Below, piece by piece: positions 44,359-53,779 of a stretch of DNA of 64,000 nt. Source of the DNA: a virus; IMG/VR virus record IMGVR_UViG_3300042890_005336, positions 19,174 through 83,173 of that record. One strand, written 5' to 3'. Numbering within the stretch: the stretch's first letter is position 1; each line of letters starts with the position of its first letter. Position numbers and translations under genes: made by a program. The notes beneath the pieces are model-generated. The model worked only from the letters and a program-made list of their open reading frames with translations, did not search any database and was not told the DNA's origin.

Positions 44359-46830
44359 ATGTCATCAAAAGTACCATCACAAGCAGATTTACAAGCTAAT
44401 AGAACGGTTCTTGAAAATCGTAATGCTAATTTAGAAAAATTAAAAGCTAAAGCATTAGCTAATGGTAGTGCGAATACTGCGGCTGAATATCAGCGCATGA
44501 TTAATGAGAATAATATTAAAATAAATGATTATACTGCCAATATTAATAACTATACTAATTATTTTAAAGCAGAGACTGAGCAACTTAATTATGAAAAATG
44601 GGTTGAAGGTGGCACGAAAGGAACGGAAGCAAACCCTATACCATCAAGCATTAAAGCTCAGACTACAACCACTGTTACTGAAGTATCCACTGATTCAGGT
44701 GGCGGAACTTATACAGTTAGTAGGGCAAAAGATACACCCAATGCAACTAGTCAAGGTTTACAATCAAACGCTGATAAGTTAAAAGCACAGTCAGAATTGT
44801 ATTTGGTTGATCCCAATACTACAGCAGGGCAAAAATTATTACAACAAGGGTTAGACAATGGCACTATTACCCAAGCACAGTTAACAGAAATTAAATCATT
44901 ATCGCCTGATCAACGTTTTGATAAAGCATCTGACATAGCAAATCAAGGAATCTCACTTGAAAGCCAAGCACAAGCTGCTATGACACGTGGTGAAACATCA
45001 GTAAATTATGCGCCTAGTACCACAACAACCCGTGTTAACACTGTTACTACTGATACAGGTAATGTAAACCCAAGACCGTTAACAGGTGCTGTTCCTGAAG
45101 CAGGTATTACTACTCAAAATGTTGGCAATCTTACGGTACAAGCAGTTAATAACAATAACGGTACAACCTCTTTAACTGCGCCATCAGGTTTAAGTGTTAC
45201 TGTTGACAATAATCCTGTTGCTGCGACAAATGCAAATACAATTATAAATCCTGCAAGTGATCCTAACACAAACCCAAATACTTCGCCTGTTAATACACCT
45301 TCGCAAGTAAGTTCATCAGACATTGCTGCAGAATGGCGTGGACAAGCGTTACAAGCACAACAACAAAAAACTGATGCAGAGGTAAGATTAGCAAGCACTA
45401 CGCAACAACGAGTACAAAATGATTTAGAAATTGTACGACTACGAGAACAAATTTCTAATCCTAATACAGCACCTGATGCAAGAAATATAGCAGAACAACA
45501 ACTTGCATCATTAACTAATGAAAATAGTACGCTAGCTATACAACAAAATGCGATTACTTCAGAAATACAAAATTACCAAACTGCTATAAATCTTTCTACT
45601 GCTAATGCAGAATCTGCTGAAGCTGCCCCTGAAGGAGTTAATAATCCTGTAGCTCAAGTTGTTGGCGAAGAACCTTCAATATTATTGACACCTGAAACAC
45701 AGAATGAAGCTGCATTTTTAGAAGCCAATGGTGCTGTATATAATGAACCACCAACCATAGATCCTGCAACTAGCGGAGAAAATTTTGTTGATTTTGATGA
45801 TGCACCTATACCACGTAGTCAACAAACCATTGACCCAAATAGTGATGCAGGTCTTGCAGCATTGGAAGGCATTGATACACCAAGTATCGATCCTGCCTTT
45901 GGAGAAGATGAATATGGTGCAGGTGGCGAAACAATTGGCCCAGGCGCAACCATCGGCGTTCGTGCACAACCAAATACAGATCAATTTGTTGGTGATTCTA
46001 ATAATAGTAATCAATCACCTGCTGTAAAATTTCAAAAAGCTGCTGATTGGCGTGTACGCATTAGTTTAGCTCCAAGCGCAACCTATTTGTATAAAGACCC
46101 AAAAATAAGTAATAAAGATATATTATATCCATTACAATCAACGAATGGTGTAATATTTCCTTACTTACCTACTGTACAGTTAAATTATACTGCTAATTAT
46201 GATGCAACTGAACCTACACATAGTAACTACAAAATTTTTAGTTATCGTAATAGCGCAGTAAGCGATATTCAAATTACAGGTGATTTTACTGCACAAAACG
46301 TATCCGAAGCCATATACTTACGTGCTGTAATACATTTTTTTCGTAGCGCAGCTAAGATGTTTTATGGACAAGATCAAGCACCTAAAGCAGGTACTCCACC
46401 ACCCTTACTTTACTTAAGTGGTTTTGGTGAATATCAATTTGATAATCATCCTATGGTGATTAGTAGTTTTAACTATAGTTTGCCCAATGATGTAGATTAT
46501 ATCATGGCAGGTTCAGTAAGCGGTGGTATTAGACAAAGTAATAATCAAAACCTTAGCCCACCTGCTACATCAACTAATCCATTTTTAACACAGTTTAATC
46601 GTTTAGTAGGTAGTAGGTTAGAAAAAGGTGCATTGAATAGACCACCTGAATTTAGAACAGTGATAACAGGTGAAACAACCCGTATACCTACAAAGATACA
46701 AATACAACTAACTTTCCATCCGATAGTAACACGTCGAACGATAAGTAATAAATTCAGTTTACGTGATTATGCAACAGGAAAATTATTACAAGGAAGCACC
46801 AACGCAGGTTTTGGTGGAGGAGTATGGTAA
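44359..46830 (+). CDS. Tail/baseplate structural protein, 823 residues
   Basis: The N-terminal ~110 residues are helical and charged (ENRNANLEKLKAKALANGSA). A long Thr/Asn/Pro-rich, low-complexity middle has a second coiled coil near residues 325-415. The conserved part begins near residue 555 (FQKAADWRVRISLAPSATYL) and holds GVIFPYLPTVQLNYTANYD, FRSAAKMFYGQD and PPPLLYLSGFGEYQF, ending GFGGGVW. From memory this C-terminal domain is common in tail proteins of aquatic T4-like phages; a tube-like fold related to gp48/gp54 is possible but not shown. It is the first gene of the late tail operon; its stop abuts the next ATG (TAA-ATG). Confidence 0.75.
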   Translation: MSSKVPSQADLQANRTVLENRNANLEKLKAKALANGSANTAAEYQRMINENNIKINDYTANINNYTNYFKAETEQLNYEKWVEGGTKGTEANPIPSSIKAQTTTTVTEVSTDSGGGTYTVSRAKDTPNATSQGLQSNADKLKAQSELYLVDPNTTAGQKLLQQGLDNGTITQAQLTEIKSLSPDQRFDKASDIANQGISLESQAQAAMTRGETSVNYAPSTTTTRVNTVTTDTGNVNPRPLTGAVPEAGITTQNVGNLTVQAVNNNNGTTSLTAPSGLSVTVDNNPVAATNANTIINPASDPNTNPNTSPVNTPSQVSSSDIAAEWRGQALQAQQQKTDAEVRLASTTQQRVQNDLEIVRLREQISNPNTAPDARNIAEQQLASLTNENSTLAIQQNAITSEIQNYQTAINLSTANAESAEAAPEGVNNPVAQVVGEEPSILLTPETQNEAAFLEANGAVYNEPPTIDPATSGENFVDFDDAPIPRSQQTIDPNSDAGLAALEGIDTPSIDPAFGEDEYGAGGETIGPGATIGVRAQPNTDQFVGDSNNSNQSPAVKFQKAADWRVRISLAPSATYLYKDPKISNKDILYPLQSTNGVIFPYLPTVQLNYTANYDATEPTHSNYKIFSYRNSAVSDIQITGDFTAQNVSEAIYLRAVIHFFRSAAKMFYGQDQAPKAGTPPPLLYLSGFGEYQFDNHPMVISSFNYSLPNDVDYIMAGSVSGGIRQSNNQNLSPPATSTNPFLTQFNRLVGSRLEKGALNRPPEFRTVITGETTRIPTKIQIQLTFHPIVTRRTISNKFSLRDYATGKLLQGSTNAGFGGGVW

Positions 46831-47130
46831 ATGAAATATCCATCAACTAGCCCTTATTATCTAACCAACGTAGTCAATAATGCTTACTTAGACGTTATGA
46901 CTAATCGCCCTATACCTATTAATACAGGTGATGTATATTGGGAAATTACATCAACTTACCATTTACGTCCTGATTTATTAGCTTTTGACTTATATGATGA
47001 ATCAAAATTATGGTGGGTATTTGCACAGCGTAACCCAAATACGTTGGTAGATCCGTTATACGATTTTGTTCAAGGCAAAAGAATATATCTACCTAAAGCA
47101 GAAACATTAAAAGCAGTGTTAGGATTATAA
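46831..47130 (+). CDS. 53: Baseplate wedge protein, gp53-like
   Basis: 99 residues with LRPDLLAFDLYDESKLWWVF, RNPNTLVDPLYDF and GKRIYLPKAE. The ending 'F..G..I.LP' and the Trp-rich middle match the LysM-like gp53 family, which links wedge proteins in the T4 baseplate. T4 gp53 is longer (196 residues), so this is a minimal version. It is packed between two structural genes with stop/start contacts on both sides (TAA-ATG before, TAATG after). Confidence 0.78.
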   Translation: MKYPSTSPYYLTNVVNNAYLDVMTNRPIPINTGDVYWEITSTYHLRPDLLAFDLYDESKLWWVFAQRNPNTLVDPLYDFVQGKRIYLPKAETLKAVLGL

Positions 47131-49829
47131 TGGAAATAACAGTAAACGGATTTACATTTGTTCTTTCACCTAGCAATAGAGTAATTGTCAAAGGTGGTGG
47201 AATTCGTGGTTCAGGTATTGACCTTGGCTCAATTGATTCATTTACACCTAGTTCTTTTTTAGGTGGCATTAAAGGTGTTCCTGCAGCATCAAATGTACAA
47301 GATCAACTTCAGGCAACTGCCGCTAACATACCTGAAGTTGTTGCAGCACTACAAACTAAACCTAAAGAAGAAACAGCACCACCTGCAACTGAATCAAAAC
47401 CTGTTCAAGAAGAACCTTTACCACCCGCAGCAACCAATAGTGCCAATGAAACTGAATCACAAAATGAAACATATACAGGCGCACAAGATGATAATACGCC
47501 AAGAGAAACAAGTCAATCAGCAGCAGCATCTGAAACAGGGTCAGAAGTAACTGATGATATGCGTGGTGGTGTGCCTACTGAAGCACCTACAGTAAATCAA
47601 GCAAGTGCTGCAAAAACACAAACTGCTAGTAATGATACGTTGCCTGGTCGCCGTGTGTTTAACCCTTTATCACAATTATCAAGTTATACCTATCAGATTA
47701 CTTGGTATATGGTTAATCCTGATGCCATAGCAAGTTTAAATAATTCTAACTATACAAATATTAATACATTTTTGCCACAAGGTAGTGGTGGACAGCCACA
47801 AGCTTATGTTATAGCGCAAAGTGGTGGTGTGGGGGATCCAAAGTATAGACCTCCTGGGATTTATTATGATTACTATATCGACGATTTACAATTTAAAACG
47901 GCGTTGAGAATACCTGGCGGTCCTGCTAGTGGTATGAATTTTGAGTTTAAAATTGTTGAACCAAATAGTTTTGGCTTAGCTACTCAACTTGTCATGGCAG
48001 CAAATACGTTATACAAAAATAGTAAAATACTTAATAACAGAGATCCCAAGAAAACACCCTTACCATTGGATCAACATTTTGTACTTGCTATACGTTTTTA
48101 TGGTTATGATGAAAATGGAACTGTTATTGATGCAACTAAGTTTTCATCTAAAGATACTATGGGTGGTAACCCTAGCGCAGTATTTGAGCGTTATTACTTA
48201 ATTAAAATTACTGAATTTAAGTTTAAACTAGATGGTAAAGCTACTACTTACAATATTAAAGCAGCACCTGTGCCCATGTCTGAGGCATATGGAACAAAAC
48301 GTGGGTTAATTTCTACACAAATTTCTTGTAAAGGTGGCAATGTTGAATCTGTATTAACAGGTAATGATGGATTAATTACACAATTAAATAAAATACAAGA
48401 AGATTTAGTCAAAAGTAACTTATATAAACTAGCGGACAAATATGAAATTAAGTTTGAACAATCAAGTATTATACCACAAGCTAAACTTAATAATGCTAAG
48501 CAAGATAAATCTAATACAGTAACATCTCCTGTCAATAGCACTGTAGATAATAATCCACAACAAGCAGCTAAAGCTGTAGCATTATCAACGGAAACAAATA
48601 TTCCAATTACACCACAACCTATATTATCAGCTATTGATAAAATAATTTCACAAAGCGAATATGTATTATCAGCATTAAATCAAGTTAATACGCCTGATTC
48701 GTCTACAGGTGAAACGGATCCTAAACCACCATCAAAAGAATTAAATTGGTACCATATTAATCCTATTGTAGAACCTTATGGATGGGATGAATTACGTAAA
48801 GATTGGGCGTATAAATTAACTTATCAAGTACATGAGTATAAAATACCTTATCTAAGAAGCCCATATACAGGTTCACGAGCAGAGTACAGCGGACCACACA
48901 AGCGTTATGAATATTGGTTTACAGGGCAAAATAGTGAAATAATTAATTATGAACAAACCTATAATGGGTTATACTATTTGTTATTTGCTCAAATTTCAGG
49001 TGATAATAAAACTATATCTGATGGTAACGGTAATGCACCTATAGCAGCAGTTGGTGGTCCGCCTCAAGCAACAGATAGTAGCGGTGGTGGCATTGCAGGT
49101 GGACAATCTGCACAAATTCAAAACTTCTTATATAGCCCAAAAGATCAAGCACAATTTAAGGCAACTATATTAGGCGATCCTGATTACCTAACACAAAGCG
49201 TAGGTATGAACACACTGAATACTAATTTTTATAAAAAGTTTAGTGTATATGGTTATGATGGGTTTACTATAAATCCTAATGGTGGCGAAGTTTTTATAGA
49301 AATAACCTTTAAAGAACCTGTTGACTATAATGCATCGATTGACCCTAATACACGTGTTGTTTCTTATAATGATGAAAATGGTTTATTAGGTATTAATCAA
49401 AGTGTAAGTTTTTATAGCCCAAAATTGTTTAGTAATCAAGCAGCAGAGAGTAAATCTTTAGTATATATGTTGGTTACTGTGACAAGTTCGTTTTCACGTG
49501 GACGTTTTACGCAGGAATTAAGTGGTGTTCTCATCGACCCAGGTGCCTTCTTCCAACGTCGAAAACAAAGTGGTGGACAACAAAACGGGCAAAACCCACG
49601 AGAAGAATCACAAGTTGCTACGCAGAATAACCAAAATCAACGAGCAGGTGATTTGGTTGTAGCCCCACAAGTGGGTAGTCAGCCACCCTATGATGAGTCT
49701 ACCGAGCACACCCCTAGTATCGTCAACCAAACTAACAATGATGACAACGATAACAGAAATGAAAATGCTAGATTATTAGCAAGAGTACCTGCACCTGATA
49801 GCACACGTGAAGAGCCTCCACCAACATAG
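47130..49829 (+). CDS. Large tail/baseplate structural protein, 899 residues
   Basis: The N-terminus MEITVNGFTFVLSPSNRVIV is followed by a Gly-rich patch and a Pro/Gln/Glu-rich linker (~60-165). A folded region runs from ~170 (GRRVFNPLSQLSSYTYQITW) to ~440, with YRPPGIYYDYYIDDLQFKT and HFVLAIRFYGYDENG. A second folded region runs ~545-790 (ELNWYHINPIVEPYGWDELR ... GGEVFIEITFKEPVDYN), and the end is a disordered Gln/Asn-rich tail. No enzymatic motif is visible. Position between gp53-like and gp5-like genes suggests a hub or tube-baseplate connector, perhaps doing the job of T4 gp27 or gp29. The family is not recognised with confidence. Confidence 0.7.
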   Translation: MEITVNGFTFVLSPSNRVIVKGGGIRGSGIDLGSIDSFTPSSFLGGIKGVPAASNVQDQLQATAANIPEVVAALQTKPKEETAPPATESKPVQEEPLPPAATNSANETESQNETYTGAQDDNTPRETSQSAAASETGSEVTDDMRGGVPTEAPTVNQASAAKTQTASNDTLPGRRVFNPLSQLSSYTYQITWYMVNPDAIASLNNSNYTNINTFLPQGSGGQPQAYVIAQSGGVGDPKYRPPGIYYDYYIDDLQFKTALRIPGGPASGMNFEFKIVEPNSFGLATQLVMAANTLYKNSKILNNRDPKKTPLPLDQHFVLAIRFYGYDENGTVIDATKFSSKDTMGGNPSAVFERYYLIKITEFKFKLDGKATTYNIKAAPVPMSEAYGTKRGLISTQISCKGGNVESVLTGNDGLITQLNKIQEDLVKSNLYKLADKYEIKFEQSSIIPQAKLNNAKQDKSNTVTSPVNSTVDNNPQQAAKAVALSTETNIPITPQPILSAIDKIISQSEYVLSALNQVNTPDSSTGETDPKPPSKELNWYHINPIVEPYGWDELRKDWAYKLTYQVHEYKIPYLRSPYTGSRAEYSGPHKRYEYWFTGQNSEIINYEQTYNGLYYLLFAQISGDNKTISDGNGNAPIAAVGGPPQATDSSGGGIAGGQSAQIQNFLYSPKDQAQFKATILGDPDYLTQSVGMNTLNTNFYKKFSVYGYDGFTINPNGGEVFIEITFKEPVDYNASIDPNTRVVSYNDENGLLGINQSVSFYSPKLFSNQAAESKSLVYMLVTVTSSFSRGRFTQELSGVLIDPGAFFQRRKQSGGQQNGQNPREESQVATQNNQNQRAGDLVVAPQVGSQPPYDESTEHTPSIVNQTNNDDNDNRNENARLLARVPAPDSTREEPPPT

Positions 49830-49839
49830 AGTATAACAT

Positions 49840-52800
49840 ATGGCAAATAATATACAAAAATCAACGGGAGTACCTGAACAACTTAAGACTGACCGTGGTA
49901 ATGCGTTCTTAATTTCAGAACCACGTATTGGCATTGTTAAATCTACTATTGATGCATGTCATAGCGGTATAATACAAGTATGGATAGCAGGTTTACAACA
50001 AAGTAATAATCCTGAAGATAATGCATATTGGATTCCTGTGCGTTATATGAGTCCATTTTATGGTGTATTAGATAGTAGCAGTGCAGGTGATTCTTATGGT
50101 GACTTTAAAAATAATCCACAAAGTTATGGATTTTGGGCTACACCACCTGATATAGGCACTGAAGTAATTTGTGTATTTGTTAATGGTTCGATTAATCAAG
50201 GTTATTATATAGGTTGTATACCTAAGGTTGAAGCACATAATATGGTTCCTGCGGTGGCGCCTGGGAACAAGCGGTTTATTCCAAATAGCACAGAAGCTAG
50301 TGCTTATGGTGCAGCGGATGCATTACCTACAAGTGAAATTAATACTAATAACGATGGCGTTAATGATAGTTCTACTTTTTATGATCAACCACGTCCTGTG
50401 CATAGTTATCAAGCGGCAATTTTAGCACAACAAGGACTAATTCGTGATACAACACGTGGTGTAATTAGTAGTAGTTCATATCGTGAAACACCAAGTAGAG
50501 TATTTGGCATCAGCACCCCAGGTGGCGAAATCTACGAAGGTGGTTTTAATAACAAAACCATTAAACAAGCTATTAAAAACGAAAAAAATCCTAAAAAGTT
50601 TAAAGTAATTGGGCGAACAGGTGGTCATTCATTAGTCATGGATGATGGTGATATTGAAGGTGGTAATCAACAAATAAGATTACGCAGTGCAGGTGGTCAT
50701 CAAATTACAATGAGTGATGATGGACAAACATTGTTTATCATACATAGTAATGGTCAAAGTTGGGTTGAGTTAAACAGTGAAGGTGCTATTGATATATTTT
50801 CTACTAATAGCTTTAATGTTAGGACATTAGGTGATATTAATTTTCATGCTGACCAAAACATTAACATTAATGCTAAAAAAGAATTACGTATTAAAGCAGA
50901 GAGTATTGGTATAGAAAGTGACACAACATTGACCCAACGTGTAGGCACTGATCATGCAGTTAGTGCGGGTGGCAAACATACAATGTTTGTTGGTGGTGCC
51001 ATGAGTTTACAAAGTGGTGGAGATGCTAGTTTTGCTAGTAAAGCCACAACCTACATTAATGGCGGTCCTGACATTAACCTAAACACAGGAGCAACAGGAA
51101 CAGTACCTGAAGAAGTTCCAAAAAATGAACCTAAAAATCATAATGATACAACTTATTCACAAGAAAAAGGATGGTTTAGTTCACCTTTAAAATTACAAAG
51201 TATTGTATCACGTGCACCAACACATTATCCCATGGCAGAAACTGATGGTTCAACAGGTGGTGTGGCAGTACAGGCTAATTTAGTAGCACCTGCTTCGCCA
51301 CCACAGCCACCTGCAGCAACACAAGCTGTTATAGATTCTGCACCAAGTGCACCACAAACTCCTGTATCTTCATCAGTTACCGCAGCTAATTCTAATATAC
51401 CTATACCATCAAAGAATGCATTACCTACGCCAACTACATTAGCCATGGTGTCACAAAATGCAGTAAACAATGCAGGATTAAGTACAGCAGCAGCAACTGC
51501 ACAAGGTGTTGTAGGAGCAGGTGTATCGACGGTAACACAGATGATGAATGCAGGGCTTATGAAGCCAGGCGCAGACCTAGTTATCCAACGCCAATTACAA
51601 GCAGGATTACCCGCAGATAAAGCTATTACATCAAATTTATTAACAGGTGTATTAGGAGCATCTACGCCACAGCAATTGTTAAACAATGTTGGTGCACAAG
51701 CTAGCGCATTTGTACAAAATGTAAACCAAGGTGTACAACAGCTACAAGCAACAGGAGCAATAACTTCTAACTTAGCACCTACACAAGTAGCAGGTATGGC
51801 AATGGCAGTTGCTAATCAAGGATTATCAACAGTAACACAAGCCTTAGGTGGTAACGCACAAGCTGTGGCAAAAATTGGTGGTGACATTGCTAGTGGTAAT
51901 TTTGCAAGTGGTTTAGCAGATAAATTGGCAAGTGGTGGGGCAGGTGTTGCAGCTAGTATAGGTGGTGCCATATCAGGTGCATTAACAGCGGCAGGTAGTG
52001 CCATAAGCGGAGCAGCAGGTGCATTAGGTGGTGCACTTAGTGGGGCAGCAGGTGCACTTAGTGGGGCAGCGGGGGCATTAGGTGGCGCAGTAGGTGGTTT
52101 ATTAGGCTCAGTAACAAGTAAAGCAGGGCAATTAATTTCATTATCTGAGCAAGCATTCCGTGGCATTGAAGCATCATTTACAAGTTTTAAAGCAAACGTA
52201 CCAAATGTGGGTGGTGGTGGCAATCCTGTATTACCACAAAGTGACACAGTGAAGAAATTTGCAAATGTTGCACAATTAGAAAAAGAAGTTAAAGATGCAA
52301 AAAACACTTATTATGGTGATAAGACAGATGAAAATAAAGCAGCATGGGATGCAGCGTTAGAAAAATTAAAACAAGCGGAGCAAGAAGTAGAAAAAGACGC
52401 TAAATCAATTGTTGCAGGTGCAGCGTCAGGTTTACCAAGTGCAGTAGGTGGGGTTATTAACGCACAGAATATGCAAGGTTTGGCTAATAAAATTACGGGT
52501 GGTATTGCAGAAGTTGGTACTAGTGCAACAAGTGGACTAAACGCCCTCCCAGGCGGCATCACCACTATGATGAATACCGTAAAGAATGCGATCCCTGGTA
52601 CCGCCACCTCCAACCCACTTGCCCAAATTGGTGCAGCAGTAGGTTTAGGTGCTGCAGGAAGTTCAATTAATAATATCTTACAAAATGCATCACCTGCAGC
52701 AGGGTTAGTTAATTCATTATCAGGTGCAGTAAATAATACCTTAGCCAAAGCAGCGGGTGGGTTAAGTTCATTACCTAGTGCAATATCTGCGCCTAATATT

Positions 52801-53289
52801 AGTTTAGATGCTATGAAAGGTGAATTAACAAAATCAGCAGGAGCTATAACAGGTAAATTAAATGCAGGATTAGGTTCACTAGGATCAAGTGCAGGTGCCT
52901 TTAAAGTACCAACTATTGCAACAAATACATTTAATAACGATGCTATAGTGGCAAAAGCAGGTAGTTTAGTAGGTGATTCTAGCATACCTGCACCTGTGTT
53001 TACCCCACAACCTAAAAAGCAACAAGATCCTGATGAACAATTATCAGCATTAGAACAAGCATATCAAAAAGTACAAGAAGAAACAGCAAAAAGTAAAGAA
53101 CTTCTTTTATATAGACAAAAGATTAGTCAGAACTATGAAGAAGGAAAAATTGATAAAGACGCTTATCTAAGATTATTGAAACTGTGGGTAGAAAAGGCAG
53201 ATGCAAGACTTAAAAGTCAAGAAGCGGCTGAAGCAGCATATGCAGCATTACTTAAAGGTGAATCAGCAGGTGATGGAACTGCTACATAA
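49840..53289 (+). CDS. 5: Baseplate hub/spike protein, gp5-like, without a visible lysozyme domain
   Basis: 1149 residues. An N-terminal OB-like domain (~25-140: RIGIVKSTIDACHSGIIQVW ... WATPPDIGTEVICVF) matches gp5/VgrG-type hubs. A beta-helix stretch (~265-400) with FNVRTLGDINFHADQNININ and AKKELRIKAESIGI is the membrane-piercing needle type. Then come about 600 Ala/Gly/Ser-rich residues with tandem LSGAAGALSG units, and a final charged coiled coil. The lysozyme domain found between OB and needle in T4 gp5 is not apparent; the cell-wall hydrolase is instead in the tape measure. The long Ala/Gly region is odd and may be membrane-active or fibrous. It is followed by gp25 and gp6. Confidence 0.8.
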   Translation: MANNIQKSTGVPEQLKTDRGNAFLISEPRIGIVKSTIDACHSGIIQVWIAGLQQSNNPEDNAYWIPVRYMSPFYGVLDSSSAGDSYGDFKNNPQSYGFWATPPDIGTEVICVFVNGSINQGYYIGCIPKVEAHNMVPAVAPGNKRFIPNSTEASAYGAADALPTSEINTNNDGVNDSSTFYDQPRPVHSYQAAILAQQGLIRDTTRGVISSSSYRETPSRVFGISTPGGEIYEGGFNNKTIKQAIKNEKNPKKFKVIGRTGGHSLVMDDGDIEGGNQQIRLRSAGGHQITMSDDGQTLFIIHSNGQSWVELNSEGAIDIFSTNSFNVRTLGDINFHADQNININAKKELRIKAESIGIESDTTLTQRVGTDHAVSAGGKHTMFVGGAMSLQSGGDASFASKATTYINGGPDINLNTGATGTVPEEVPKNEPKNHNDTTYSQEKGWFSSPLKLQSIVSRAPTHYPMAETDGSTGGVAVQANLVAPASPPQPPAATQAVIDSAPSAPQTPVSSSVTAANSNIPIPSKNALPTPTTLAMVSQNAVNNAGLSTAAATAQGVVGAGVSTVTQMMNAGLMKPGADLVIQRQLQAGLPADKAITSNLLTGVLGASTPQQLLNNVGAQASAFVQNVNQGVQQLQATGAITSNLAPTQVAGMAMAVANQGLSTVTQALGGNAQAVAKIGGDIASGNFASGLADKLASGGAGVAASIGGAISGALTAAGSAISGAAGALGGALSGAAGALSGAAGALGGAVGGLLGSVTSKAGQLISLSEQAFRGIEASFTSFKANVPNVGGGGNPVLPQSDTVKKFANVAQLEKEVKDAKNTYYGDKTDENKAAWDAALEKLKQAEQEVEKDAKSIVAGAASGLPSAVGGVINAQNMQGLANKITGGIAEVGTSATSGLNALPGGITTMMNTVKNAIPGTATSNPLAQIGAAVGLGAAGSSINNILQNASPAAGLVNSLSGAVNNTLAKAAGGLSSLPSAISAPNISLDAMKGELTKSAGAITGKLNAGLGSLGSSAGAFKVPTIATNTFNNDAIVAKAGSLVGDSSIPAPVFTPQPKKQQDPDEQLSALEQAYQKVQEETAKSKELLLYRQKISQNYEEGKIDKDAYLRLLKLWVEKADARLKSQEAAEAAYAALLKGESAGDGTAT

Positions 53290-53296
53290 CATAGGT

Positions 53297-53304
53297 TATA
53301 AATA
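53297..53304 (+). promoter_or_regulatory. Late promoter box TATAAATA, 7 nt before gp25
   Basis: An exact TATAAATA on the plus strand ends seven bases before the gp25 ATG. The gap is all A/T (ATATATT) with no ribosome site. It lies in the 22-bp space after the gp5-like stop. Confidence 0.65.
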
Positions 53305-53311
53305 ATATATT

Positions 53312-53758
53312 ATGGCTACATACTACGGATTTTCAACGCAAGAAATAGGGCAATTAACACGCCTCACCGAACCAGGCAAAGACGGTGGCGTTGCAGGTAT
53401 TTCCAAACCTGTTCCTATAACTAAAAAATTCACACTAGTTGATCAAAATCTTGTTATTCGTGATTTATTAAATGCTTTTAATATTAGACAAGGCGACAAA
53501 GTCGGTCAACCAAGTTACGGTTGCGTACTATGGAATTTTGTCTTTGAACCAAACAACTTAACAGTACTTGGGCAGATTGAAGATGAAGTACGTCGAATTG
53601 TTAATTCTGATCCAAGAATTATTCTAAATTCAGTTTATATTAATAATCAAGAAAATGGCGTATTGATTGAATTAGAACTTGCCTTTACACCATTTAATAC
53701 ACCACTAGATTTAGGAATTCTTTTAGATAGGAATTTAGGGGTCGCTACAACGGTATAA
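53312..53758 (+). CDS. 25: Baseplate wedge protein gp25
   Basis: 148 residues of the GPW/gp25 family: LVDQNLVIRDLLNAFNIRQG, PSYGCVLWNFVFEP, VRRIVNSDPRI (in place of the family's EPR motif) and LIELELAFTP. gp25 joins the sheath to the wedge and is the most conserved piece of contractile baseplates. Length is close to T4 gp25 (132). No Shine-Dalgarno is visible; a perfect late box sits just upstream. Its stop codon overlaps the next late box. Confidence 0.92.
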   Translation: MATYYGFSTQEIGQLTRLTEPGKDGGVAGISKPVPITKKFTLVDQNLVIRDLLNAFNIRQGDKVGQPSYGCVLWNFVFEPNNLTVLGQIEDEVRRIVNSDPRIILNSVYINNQENGVLIELELAFTPFNTPLDLGILLDRNLGVATTV

Positions 53759-53761
53759 ATA
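53754..53761 (+). promoter_or_regulatory. Late promoter box TATAAATA for gp6
   Basis: An exact TATAAATA on the plus strand overlaps the gp25 stop codon and lies 18 bp before the gp6 ATG, with AAGGA as Shine-Dalgarno between. Confidence 0.65.
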
Positions 53762-53779
53762 TCAATATAAGGACAACAT

